Part shown: positions 7,906-16,088 of the stretch, one piece after another
Numbering within the stretch: the first letter of the stretch is position 1
Layout: every line of letters starts with the position of its first letter
Notes under the pieces: generated by a model
What the model was told of the DNA's origin: nothing
Databases searched by the model: none
Seen by the model: the letters and a program-made list of their open reading frames with translations, nothing else
Program-made: the position numbers and the translations under genes
Assembly: GCF_000284315.1 (NCBI RefSeq)
Contig: NC_017094.1
Coordinates: 1,085,486-1,149,485, forward strand
DNA from: Leptospirillum ferrooxidans C2-3
GTDB taxonomy: Bacteria > Nitrospirota > Leptospirillia > Leptospirillales > Leptospirillaceae
Direction of reading: 5' to 3'
DNA length: 64,000 bases

Positions 7906-8858
7906 ACAGGATTGTTTTGCTGGTTGTAACGGCAGTGGCTGGTGTTGTTCTGTCCCTTTTTTATGGCCAGTCGGGAAAACATGATCACCGGGAGCAGCGG
8001 GCGGATCATTCATGGACAAGCGGACAGGAGGGGGGAAGAGTTCTGGATTCCCGGACGTCATGGCAAAATCTTCCTTCTGTGATCCATCCGGGATCCTTCG
8101 GAATGGGGCGAGACTCCCAGGGGGGGAAATCCGGCGAGGGTCACGAGCTCAATACCAGAAGTACCATTTATGTTGATGGCACAGGGAGTCCGGTTGGGGA
8201 TCCCCAGGGGGAGGGAAACATGTTTGGTCTCCTGGGTCCGCTCATCAGTGGAGCAGGACAATCCCTGGCGCTTGCCAGAAAAGCTTCCGGGCAAAAAGGA
8301 GTCGCTCCCGGACCGACGGTCCCCGCGGGGACGATTCTCAGGGGGCGGGTCATGAGACGCTTTGACGGTCCTTCGGGGGGAGCTCCCATTTTTGTCCTGA
8401 TTCCACCCCAGACGGCCGGCCCCATCCCAATCGCCCATTCGTTGAAGATTATGGGATATCCGGTGGGGCTTTCTCCTGAAAATCGGCTCATGATGCGATT
8501 TATGCGGGTGATCTACGGCAATGGTCTGGAGGCCCAGATGACGGGGTATGCGATGCAGGGGGGGCGGGAGGGTGTTCCTGTCGATGTCTCCCGCCATCCG
8601 GGCAGCCAGTTTGCCGGATCGGTCGCGCAAAACACCCTCATGATGGGTGGCAATGCGATTGGATATATGGGGTATGGCAACGCCGGAATCGGCTCGGATC
8701 TGGCCATGCAGGAAGCGGGGGCGGTTGTCGGGTCGAGCCAGTCGGTCATGCCGGTGCCAAACCAGCAGACAACCTACACCCTTTCTGCGGGGGCTCCTGT
8801 TTCCATCATGATCATCCATGGATTTCCTCCGTCGGTCTCCCAGTCGGATCCAAAATGA
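7902..8858 (+). CDS. VirB10/TrbI-like core-complex protein
   Basis: A 318-residue protein starting at TTG within a TTGA overlap with virB9. There is one N-terminal membrane helix (about 4-20), then a low-complexity, Gly/Ser/His-rich spacer to about residue 105. The C-terminal beta domain (VPAGTILRGRVMRRFDGPSG..., about residues 141 onward) resembles VirB10/TrbI, in which a PAGT-type strand opens the barrel domain. A Gly/Met-rich stretch (MMGGNAIGYMGYGNAG) may form the outer-membrane antenna. It ends in a Pro-rich segment. VirB10 senses ATPase energy and gates the outer-membrane channel. The protein is somewhat shorter than typical VirB10. Confidence 0.7.
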   Translation: MNRIVLLVVTAVAGVVLSLFYGQSGKHDHREQRADHSWTSGQEGGRVLDSRTSWQNLPSVIHPGSFGMGRDSQGGKSGEGHELNTRSTIYVDGTGSPVGDPQGEGNMFGLLGPLISGAGQSLALARKASGQKGVAPGPTVPAGTILRGRVMRRFDGPSGGAPIFVLIPPQTAGPIPIAHSLKIMGYPVGLSPENRLMMRFMRVIYGNGLEAQMTGYAMQGGREGVPVDVSRHPGSQFAGSVAQNTLMMGGNAIGYMGYGNAGIGSDLAMQEAGAVVGSSQSVMPVPNQQTTYTLSAGAPVSIMIIHGFPPSVSQSDPK

Positions 8859-9751
8859 TCGATGGTCCGGAAAGGCTTTGCCAGGATCGCCTGGACCGGC
8901 TCCTGCATTCACTTTCCCGGATAGAATCCCGGATGAATGAGGGATTCGGAGAGCGGGAAGAGGTGATCAGAAACTGCATTCTGGCCCTTTTGGCGAATGA
9001 GCATGTCTATCTGATCGGTCCCCCTGGAACGGCAAAAAGTCTTATCATCAGAACGTTTTCCGGTTTTTTTGAACATATTTCACTCTATGAGACGCTTTTG
9101 CATGGCGACTCGCATCTATCCGATCTTCTTGTTCCGACTCTTTCGGGGAAAAGTCTTCTTTCCTGCCAGATCGTCTTTCTGGACGAGGTCTTTCGTGCTC
9201 CGAGAGATCTTCTCCTGGGGCTTCTGTCCTTCATGAACGAACGACGGTTCTACCATCCGGATCCCGTTCCTGTCCCGCTTATGAGTCTTTTTGGAGCGAG
9301 TAATCAAAGTCCGTCTCCGGCAGATGGGCTTGAGGCTTTTTATGACCGATTCACCTATCGTTGCATTTTGCGTCCGATGGAATCCCGGGAGCGTTTCTTT
9401 CAGATGATTTTCCAGTCGGGAGATTTTTGGGAAAGGATGACTGATGGATATGAGGATGGAGGGTTTCTTCCGGACTTTTTCTCCCTGATCCCGGGGCTTG
9501 CCAGAATGAGGCTCCCATGGGAAGCGGAGACGCGGGACGGTTTATTTGAACTTCGTCGTTCCCTTGGAAACGAGGGGGTTTTCATCTCCGATCGAAGATG
9601 GAAAAAAGTGGTTCTGGCGGCAACGGTCAATGCCCTGTACGAGGGGGCATCGTCTGTTTTGCCGAACCATCTGTCAGGACTGAAAAATGTGTTATGGAGC
9701 TATCCCACCGAGATTCGTCCGATCGAACGGATTCTGTCCTCCTATCGATAG
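8855..9751 (+). CDS. RavA-type MoxR AAA+ ATPase linked to the secretion operon
   Basis: A 298-residue AAA+ ATPase whose ATG overlaps the virB10 stop (ATGA). It shows the RavA-subgroup signature: Walker A GPPGTAKS (about residues 53-60), Walker B IVFLDEVFRAP (about 106-116), the RavA-like helix LLSFMNERRF, sensor-1 LFGASNQSP, and the Arg-finger segment LEAFYDRF. RavA ATPases normally carry an additional LARA/C-terminal region and act with a VWA-domain partner (ViaA). Here the protein is short and no VWA gene follows. MoxR ATPases act as chaperone-like assembly factors. The position suggests it services this secretion machine, possibly where VirB11 would otherwise be encoded; that is inference. 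Confidence 0.85.
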   Translation: MIDGPERLCQDRLDRLLHSLSRIESRMNEGFGEREEVIRNCILALLANEHVYLIGPPGTAKSLIIRTFSGFFEHISLYETLLHGDSHLSDLLVPTLSGKSLLSCQIVFLDEVFRAPRDLLLGLLSFMNERRFYHPDPVPVPLMSLFGASNQSPSPADGLEAFYDRFTYRCILRPMESRERFFQMIFQSGDFWERMTDGYEDGGFLPDFFSLIPGLARMRLPWEAETRDGLFELRRSLGNEGVFISDRRWKKVVLAATVNALYEGASSVLPNHLSGLKNVLWSYPTEIRPIERILSSYR

Positions 9752-10011
9752 ACACACTGGCGTTTTCAGGGATCAGAATCGTCATGGCAGGTCGTCATCA
9801 TGGAAAGACAAGCGGAAACGACAAGGCATGAAGCCAACATACGGGAGCTATCAGAAAAATCTGTGGGGATTCCTGGCATGGGCAAGTCTTTAATGGCGTG
9901 GTTATGATAATCCCTTGTTGATCTCGTGGCTCTCTTTCCGTTTACCTTTTTCATCGTGATCCCCAGTGGACCGGAACGATCCGCTGAATCCCGGAAAGGA
10001 GTTTTGACCCA
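9752..10011. other. Intergenic stretch after the secretion operon
   Basis: About 260 bases with no recognised gene. A 35-codon frame starting at the ATG near 9799 ends MGKSLMAWL, but it lacks a convincing ribosome site. AAAGGAG lies just before the next gene. No clear rho-independent terminator is visible after the ATPase gene. Confidence 0.4.
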
Positions 10012-10992
10012 ATGGGCGACGTTGCCCTTCACGATCAATTTTTCAAGGCCACTTTGGGGCGAACCGGATCTTTTTCCCGTCTTCTGAAAGGATTTCTCCC
10101 CCCCGATATCGTCCGAAGTCTCGACTTCGCCTCCCTTCGCCCCATTCCGACCGAGTCGGTTGATGACGCTCTGGAGCGCTCCTTTATGGATCTGGCCTTC
10201 TCCGCCCGTCTGTCGGGAACGGAAACCCGGATCTATCTTCTGGTCGAGCACAAGAGCTCTCCCGACTCGGAGACCTTCCTTGGGCTGTTGCGGTACATGC
10301 TGGCTCTCTGGACGCGGGACCGCAAAGATGGGCGCCCCCTGACGCCAGTCCTTCCGCTCGTCTTCCATCATGGAAAGCAGCGATGGAACCTTCCACGGCG
10401 TTTTGCCGACTTCATGAAAACCCCGGAGGTCCTGCAATCCATCGCCCTGGACTTCGCGCCGGAGGTGCTCGACGTGGGCCCGATCCCGGATGAGAAGATC
10501 CGGGAAGCCATCGGGGACCCCGACACCCTCGTGCCGATCCTGGCCTTGAAACATATTTTCGGAAGTCTTGAGGAGGCCCTCGTTTCCGTCCTTCCTCTTT
10601 TCCGTTCCATTGAGGCGAATGGAACGCAGGTTGTGTTAAACTATCTTCTCGGATGCCATGGAATCGACAATCCGGAGACCTTGAAAAAAATCTCGGAAAA
10701 ACTGGTCAAGGAGGAACACATGCCCAATGTTGTCGATATTCTGATTGAGGAAGGATTGCAGAAAGGACTGCAGAAAGGACTGCGGGAAGGTCTGCAGAAA
10801 GGGCTTCAGGAAGGGCTTCAGAAAGGCCAGCGGGATGCTGTCGTCAAACTCCTTGAAAAGGAGGTTTTGACACCCGACCAGATCGCATCGGCCCTTGATC
10901 TGGATCTTTCCCGGATTCTCGAAATCCAGGAGGGAATCGACCGGAGGTCATTTTCCGGGGGGCAAGGTCGAGGCCAACTTCCGGGGACCTGA
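10012..10992 (+). CDS. Rpn-family recombination-promoting nuclease / PD-(D/E)XK putative transposase
   Basis: A 326-residue member of the Rpn (YhgA-like) family. The N-terminal domain begins HDQFFKATLG, as in the family (a D-x-x-FK motif). The nuclease core shows a D-x(n)-EHKS motif (LVEHKSSPDSETFLGLLRYM at about residues 79-98), typical of the PD-(D/E)XK fold. E. coli Rpn proteins are known as DNA endonucleases that promote RecA-independent recombination. Residues 247-274 are seven tandem (E/K)GL(Q/R) units, followed by a helical end LLEKEVLTPDQIASALDLDL. AAAGGAG precedes the ATG. The gene is often mobile or variable among strains, consistent with its position beside the secretion operon. 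Confidence 0.88.
   Translation: MGDVALHDQFFKATLGRTGSFSRLLKGFLPPDIVRSLDFASLRPIPTESVDDALERSFMDLAFSARLSGTETRIYLLVEHKSSPDSETFLGLLRYMLALWTRDRKDGRPLTPVLPLVFHHGKQRWNLPRRFADFMKTPEVLQSIALDFAPEVLDVGPIPDEKIREAIGDPDTLVPILALKHIFGSLEEALVSVLPLFRSIEANGTQVVLNYLLGCHGIDNPETLKKISEKLVKEEHMPNVVDILIEEGLQKGLQKGLREGLQKGLQEGLQKGQRDAVVKLLEKEVLTPDQIASALDLDLSRILEIQEGIDRRSFSGGQGRGQLPGT
10750..10833 (+). repeat. Seven tandem 12-bp units inside the Rpn gene
   Basis: Codon-phased units encode E/K-G-L-Q/R (for example AAAGGACTGCAG). They are degenerate mainly at third positions, except the last unit, which reads KGQR. Because the unit is 12 bp, copy-number slippage keeps the frame. Such (K/E)GLQ tracts are common near the C-terminus of Rpn-family proteins. 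Confidence 0.9.
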
Positions 10993-11116
10993 GGCCAAGC
11001 CGCCATTCCGTAGCTTCGGTTTTTTTCCTGTTTTCCGCCAGTCATTATTTTGATAGAGTGATCCCTGCAACTATCGAATTAAGGGAACTCAAGCCCCGTT
11101 TTGGAAAGGAATCATT

Positions 11117-13444
11117 ATGGAGCCATCCTGGCTTCCCCTTGCCGCTGAACTGACAGGGGACCCCATCATGATGGATGGGTTTCTCGATTTCTACGAGGAT
11201 CGTCCGGAAGGATCTCCACTCAGAAAACGGCTGGAGGAGACTCTTTTCAACGAACGGGCACTTCGTTCCCATCTTATGGGAGAACTGGCGCTCTTCCACA
11301 GACTGCTGAATACTCTTCCCCCTTCCTCCTTTGCCTCCTATGCCGATCTTCTGGCCGAACGATTTCCCGAAGAAGCAGGGAAGGGGACCAATCCCATCTG
11401 CCGCGTTCTTTCGGTGATCGATCCCGAACGTGCCGCGAAACTCTTTGCTCGTTTCATCGAAGACGCTTCCCCGACGGACACGCGGGTCCTTCGACAGATC
11501 GCGGAGACCCTTCTTCTTCTGCCCGGGCCGGCGGCAAATTCTCTCCTGGAGCAGATCCTCAGCCGGAGCCCATCCTCCGAAGTTCTTTTATCTCTTTTGC
11601 GGGTGGCTTTCCACTTCGAACACGCGAAGACTCCGGGAATTCTTGCCGCTATAATGGTTGCTGACGAAGGAGGAGGTGATCCCTTTGGATCCATCGCCAG
11701 TATTCTTCTGGATCACGATGCCTGGTTCGATCTTTTTTCGGAAATCCGGAGCGGAAGAGTTTTCTCGTTTTCCGAAGTGGCTGGCCTGTTCGAAGACGAC
11801 GCTCCTTTTTCGGAGATGGATCGGATCCTTCTTTCGGAGAGTCCCTTGAACGAAGCGATTGCCCTTCTGGAAAAACACGCCCATCTTTCGGCCGGACCAA
11901 GAGAGATCCTGAAAGCGCTTCCGGAAGACCGGTCGCGCCTGTCCGAAAGCATTGTCGAACCGATGTTCGCCCTGATATTGGCCGCAGTCGCCCACATCTT
12001 CGAGCGAAAAACCCTCGATACGAGGAATCTTTCCCTTGAAGAGACGATCTCTCTTCTGATCACAGATATCTCCAGAAACCGGCATGTCGAAGCGCTCTCA
12101 GAGCATCTTAGGGAATTCCCGGCGATAGAGGTTCTCCATGCCATGGAAGGGGCGATAGACGAGGTCAGGGATCTCTATGGAGGATTCTTTCTGGTTCAGG
12201 CCATGGGGGTTCTCGCCCGGGAAGAATTCATCCCCCTTCTGATCTCCTGCATGGATGACTCCTCGGGAGACGCTCTCTCCGAGGCTGCCATGGATGCCCT
12301 GATCGCGATCGGAGAGAGAGCGGGAAATACGCTCATGACCGAATGGAACACCCTGGACTCTTCTCAGCAGATCTACGGAAGTTCGGTGATTTTATCCGTT
12401 GGAGGAAAGGATCTGCCGGACTTCCTTCTGGCACACATCGACGATCTGTACGAAGAGTCCATGGAGCAATGGTGCGACATGGCCCTGGCCTCAGCTGACC
12501 AGAGGTTCCTTTCGCACCTGAAGTCCGAACTTAAGCGGAAAAACCCATTTGTCAATGCGGCCTACTATCGGCTGTGCCGACTTTTCGGGGTCGAGGACCC
12601 GGAACTCCCGAAAATCAGGGAAGGTATCGAAGCGGAGCAGAAACGGATTAAAAAGATCTTCTCGAAAGATTTCTCCGGAAATCTCATGGATCCGGAGAAG
12701 TCCTCTCTGACCGTTTCCCTTCGATGTCAAAGTTGCGGAAAGTCAAACCCTTACACCGTGAACAGGGTCTTTATTGGGGACAAGAGCGACGCGCCGCTGA
12801 TATCAGGGGAGTTTGTCTGCCTGTCCTGCGACCGGTGGAGTGAATTCGATCTCGACTCAAACGGGATTTTTTGCCTGACCGCCGAAATGATGAGGATCTC
12901 GATGGCCCATGAGAGCGGGGTCAGGATCACTCCGCTGGTGGATGTTCTGAACACTGTGACCTCCGATGGTCTCACCGAGCCGCTCCCGAAAGCGTTCAGA
13001 AGGGTGAAGGAAAGAATCCGGGAAAGCCCCGGTGACTGGCACTCTCTTCATCGTCTGAGCAACCTTCTGATTGCCCTCGATCGTCCCCGTGCCGCGTTTG
13101 ATTGCACAGCCCGTGCCTATGAACTGAATCCGGATTGTCTCGAGATCGTCATTAACCGCATTCTCTCCCTTCGGAAGCGGGGAATGGAACAAGAGGCTTT
13201 CGCTCTGGCCCAAGATGCTTTGGAAAACCGCTCGCGGTGGATGTTCGTTTCCCCGAGCATGAAAACGAGACATCAGGAGTTTGAAGATCTTTACAACGAA
13301 CTGATTTCCTCCCTGGACCTTGATCTACCGGAAATTCGCCTTGTCGCCCAGGCTCTGCCGTCTTCCTTGGGGTGGAACAAGGTCGGCAGAAACGATCCTT
13401 GTCCCTGCGGAAGCGGGAAGAAATATAAAAAATGCTGTCTCTGA
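11117..13444 (+). CDS. Large helical-repeat protein with zinc-ribbon-like and SEC-C domains
   Basis: A 775-residue protein. Residues 1 to about 500 are repetitive, leucine-rich helical hairpins suggestive of HEAT-type repeats. Around 535-573 are two CxxC pairs (CQSC and CLSC) about 33 residues apart, compatible with a zinc ribbon. A TPR-like helical part follows (about 640-720). The end GRNDPCPCGSGKKYKKCC is a complete SEC-C motif, the zinc-binding tail also found on SecA. No catalytic motif is seen. SEC-C proteins with helical repeats are largely uncharacterised, and the domain suggests protein or ribosome binding. An ATG at 11117 is used; the upstream GGAAAGG is a plausible ribosome site. 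Confidence 0.75.
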   Translation: MEPSWLPLAAELTGDPIMMDGFLDFYEDRPEGSPLRKRLEETLFNERALRSHLMGELALFHRLLNTLPPSSFASYADLLAERFPEEAGKGTNPICRVLSVIDPERAAKLFARFIEDASPTDTRVLRQIAETLLLLPGPAANSLLEQILSRSPSSEVLLSLLRVAFHFEHAKTPGILAAIMVADEGGGDPFGSIASILLDHDAWFDLFSEIRSGRVFSFSEVAGLFEDDAPFSEMDRILLSESPLNEAIALLEKHAHLSAGPREILKALPEDRSRLSESIVEPMFALILAAVAHIFERKTLDTRNLSLEETISLLITDISRNRHVEALSEHLREFPAIEVLHAMEGAIDEVRDLYGGFFLVQAMGVLAREEFIPLLISCMDDSSGDALSEAAMDALIAIGERAGNTLMTEWNTLDSSQQIYGSSVILSVGGKDLPDFLLAHIDDLYEESMEQWCDMALASADQRFLSHLKSELKRKNPFVNAAYYRLCRLFGVEDPELPKIREGIEAEQKRIKKIFSKDFSGNLMDPEKSSLTVSLRCQSCGKSNPYTVNRVFIGDKSDAPLISGEFVCLSCDRWSEFDLDSNGIFCLTAEMMRISMAHESGVRITPLVDVLNTVTSDGLTEPLPKAFRRVKERIRESPGDWHSLHRLSNLLIALDRPRAAFDCTARAYELNPDCLEIVINRILSLRKRGMEQEAFALAQDALENRSRWMFVSPSMKTRHQEFEDLYNELISSLDLDLPEIRLVAQALPSSLGWNKVGRNDPCPCGSGKKYKKCCL

Positions 13445-14009
13445 AAACAGGAGAGGATCTTCTTCCAGGCCCGTCGGTCTTCGTTTTCGGATTTTGGTCA
13501 TCTGAAATCCGTTCAGGCTCTGGATTTGTATTTTGGCATTCTTGGAAATCTCCGTTTTTTTCGAACCATCCGGAGAGAGGGCAAGCGCAGGACGATCCGG
13601 AATTCCGGCACCGAAGCATTGAATCCATTTCTCCGGACTACTCTTGGCCTGACGGAGGATTTTATTCCGGCGCCAATCTCTCCAAATGAAATTTGGGAGA
13701 TTGGATCTGGTCGGGCTTGGGAAAACGAATCCTTCACGAGAGACTTATCGGGGAGTGGTTCCCGTGAAATCCACTTGCTGTGCAAAAGACCTTTTTTCCA
13801 AATCCAAATCAAAGCGTGTCGCTGTCTCACCAACCGTGTTTTTGAAGTGTATAAAAAACTCCCGAACGTGCTACTCTGAATTCACCATTCCAAGGTGAAG
13901 AGTAAAACCCCTGTCGAGTTTTCCGCATAGGAAGATCCGCTCAAAAACCGCATTTATTTGTTGCACTTCGACCTCCAATCCGCCTCTTTTTCGTTTTGAT
14001 TTGAAACGA
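13445..14009. other. 565-base stretch without a recognised gene
   Basis: Several overlapping short open frames exist on both strands (the longest about 117 codons at 13526-13879 plus and 106 codons at 13513-13833 minus). None has a ribosome site, a recognisable domain or typical codon use. It may contain gene remnants. I see no repeats or terminator. Confidence 0.35.
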
Positions 14010-14591
14010 TTATCCGTCGCTGAGCTGGTAAAACCCTCTTCCTTCCCGCCGGACATCTCCCTTTCTCCTTGTGAGCGCCACCCGGATGGCATTTCTGGGG
14101 TCGTTTGAGGGAGGACATCCTTCCATTTTCGAAATGCGGGAGACCAGCTCATCAAGACTCAGAGGATTGGGAGAGGATTTCAGGGCCAAGATCGCAAGGT
14201 CTCCCCATGAACCACTGGCCCGGGAGGTATCGGAGGAAGGGGGTGGCTCAAACAGGATCTTTGGAACCGGCTCTTTTCTCTCTTCTGTTCGAGATTCCTT
14301 TCCGGTATGGCGGGAGTCCTGGTCCGGTCTGTCCATCTGCGAGACATGATTTTTTTCACCACGTCTGGACTCTGAAAACAGCGGCAGCGCAGACAGTTCA
14401 GGATCGATGGCCCGGCTCTGATCCGGTTGGCTATGGCGGGAGGGGGGATCCGGGGTGAAGGGAGCGGTTCCGGAGAGTATCCCATCGAGAAGCTGTTCGA
14501 CCTTTTTCAGCGAATCGATTCTCCGGGTCAGCCGGTCGATTTCCCGACGGGTCTCCTGAAGAAACTGGTAAGACTCCTGCTGGTAGCTCAT
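14010..14591 (-). CDS. Winged-helix (HARE-HTH-like) protein with N-terminal coiled coil
   Basis: A 193-residue protein from an ATG with AAGGA seven bases ahead. The same frame also opens 41 codons earlier at 14714 with a weaker AAGGG site, so the start is uncertain. Residues 1-40 form a short amphipathic coiled coil (FLQETRREIDRLTRRIDSL). A long polar, Pro/Ser-rich linker follows. The last 66 residues (SWGDLAILALKSSP... NAIRVALTRRKGDVRREGRGFYQL) match the HARE-HTH/winged-helix pattern in which a basic hairpin ends in G-x-G-x-Y-x-L. Such domains bind DNA or act in transcription and restriction contexts. The exact role is unknown. Confidence 0.55.
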   Translation of the reverse strand: MSYQQESYQFLQETRREIDRLTRRIDSLKKVEQLLDGILSGTAPFTPDPPSRHSQPDQSRAIDPELSALPLFSESRRGEKNHVSQMDRPDQDSRHTGKESRTEERKEPVPKILFEPPPSSDTSRASGSWGDLAILALKSSPNPLSLDELVSRISKMEGCPPSNDPRNAIRVALTRRKGDVRREGRGFYQLSDG

Positions 14592-14747
14592 GTCCGATTC
14601 CTTTTCGATGGAGAGAGGATCCTGTCCTTTTTTCAGATCATGGTACGAACTGTTTCGGAATCTGTTGTACGAATGTTCTGTCAAGAGGATGTTCTTACGT
14701 GTGAACGCGTTCATGATACCCTTGTTCGTGGCTCATGACAACAAATA

Positions 14748-14761
14748 GACTATTAATAGTC
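14748..14761. promoter_or_regulatory. 14-bp perfect palindrome in an AT-rich intergenic region
   Basis: GACTATT followed by its reverse complement AATAGTC. It lies in a markedly AT-rich stretch (about 14740-14870) between the divergent winged-helix gene and the HemW-like gene. It is operator-like and could be bound by the adjacent winged-helix protein; this is inferred. Confidence 0.4.
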
Positions 14762-14912
14762 CAACATTAATTTGTGCTACTTCAATATCTATAATTAAAC
14801 TAAAGTTTTCGTTTTTTTTTATTATATTAGAATATGTTGTTTTTGTTTTAAATGGAAAAACCTATCATTTCAGAAAATCCAATTCTCTCTCTTTTTTTGA
14901 GAAAGGGTAAGA

Positions 14913-16088
14913 TTGTCCATGGCTCAAAAAATCCGGGACACCATCCTTCCTCTTTATGTGCAGGTTCCGTTTTGTCCTGAACGGTGCGATTACTGCAGCA
15001 TACCTGTTTCCACCCGCATGGATGAGGCGGGGCGCTATCTCGATGCGCTATCGCTTGAGCTCTCCCGGGTTCTTGATTACATCGAGGATGCGTCCGCTCT
15101 GACCCTCTACATCGGTGGTGGCTCTCCCACATCTCTTCCCAAAGAGGATCTCGGAAGGCTTCTTGGGCTGTTTGAGCCTTTTCGGAAGAAGGTTCTTGAG
15201 TGGACGGTGGAAAGCCGTCCGGAAGGTCTGACACAGGAGAATCTAACGATTCTTTCCGAGGCCGGGGTCACGAGGCTGTCGATTGGAATCGAGTCTTGGG
15301 AGGCCGATCGCATGAACTTCCTGGGACGATCGACTCCGGTGTTCGATCCTGTCCAATTTCTTTCGGGGATCCGGCCATTCTTCCCGGGATCTGTTTCCAT
15401 GGATTTTATTGTGGGTGGGGGACGCTTCGATACGCGTGCGTTCAAGGATCTTGCAGGGGCTCTTTTGGCTGCGGGTCTTGAGCATATTTCTTTTTATCCA
15501 TTGACACTTGAGGGACAGACGAGTCTTTTGGCACATCATGATCGCAGCGGTACGGCCAAGGGAATCGAGGAGGAAGCGGCATCCGACTGGCTGGACTGTA
15601 TCGCCGCACTTTCGGATGTCGGATGGGATCGGTACGAAGTGGCGAACTGTTCCAGCGGCAAAGAGAGCCGTTGTCTCCATAACCTTCTGATCTGGGAGGG
15701 GGCGGACTATCTGGGGATCGGTGCGGGGGCCCATCAGCGCGTACGGAATATCCGTACAGAGAATGTACGATCGTTCAGGGAGTACGTTGATCGTACGAAT
15801 GAAGGACAGAACCCTTTTTCCGTACGGGAGAGCCTTTCCGATGAGGAGCTCTTTATCGAGAGGCTTTTAACCCGTATGCGAGTTCGGTCAGGAATTTCCC
15901 TCAAGGATTTGGGAGAATGGATTCCCGACGCGTATGTACGGAAGATGGTTGATTCGTACGTTACGGACGGATTCGTACGAGAGGAAGAGCTTATACGTAA
16001 CTCGAGGGTGGTCTGTACGGATGAGGGTTTGAATCGTCTTGACGATCTGGTCTCGGGACTTATTCTTGGGATGGATCGGGTTTTGTAA
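14913..16088 (+). CDS. HemW-like radical SAM protein
   Basis: About 391 residues from a TTG (AAAGGG five bases ahead); an ATG two codons later at 14919 is the alternative. The radical-SAM cluster motif is CPERCDYC (CxxxCxxC) near residue 25. HemW-type motifs follow: YIGGGSPTSL, LSIGIESWEADRMNFLGR and YLGIGAGAH. The sequence lacks the extra Cys (CxxxCxxCxC) of true coproporphyrinogen oxidase HemN, so a heme-chaperone/HemW-like role is more likely than porphyrin decarboxylation. The 3' third has aberrant codon choice. Its 3' end overlaps the convergent xerD gene by 29 bases. Confidence 0.8.
   Translation: MSMAQKIRDTILPLYVQVPFCPERCDYCSIPVSTRMDEAGRYLDALSLELSRVLDYIEDASALTLYIGGGSPTSLPKEDLGRLLGLFEPFRKKVLEWTVESRPEGLTQENLTILSEAGVTRLSIGIESWEADRMNFLGRSTPVFDPVQFLSGIRPFFPGSVSMDFIVGGGRFDTRAFKDLAGALLAAGLEHISFYPLTLEGQTSLLAHHDRSGTAKGIEEEAASDWLDCIAALSDVGWDRYEVANCSSGKESRCLHNLLIWEGADYLGIGAGAHQRVRNIRTENVRSFREYVDRTNEGQNPFSVRESLSDEELFIERLLTRMRVRSGISLKDLGEWIPDAYVRKMVDSYVTDGFVREEELIRNSRVVCTDEGLNRLDDLVSGLILGMDRVL
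15741..16018 (+). repeat. Cluster of ten GTAC tetramers in the HemW-like gene
   Basis: GTAC occurs at 15741, 15754, 15765, 15782, 15793, 15822, 15936, 15956, 15975 and 16015, and nine of the ten read GTACG. Random expectation for a tetramer is roughly one per 256 bases. The cluster spreads over different codon phases (GTA-CGx, CGT-ACx, xxG-TAC), so it is not one repeated peptide. Confidence 0.85.

Noticed and set aside
13513-13879. Two overlapping opposite open frames of about 106 and 117 codons
   Set aside because: No ribosome site, no domain, atypical composition; kept only as an unassigned stretch.
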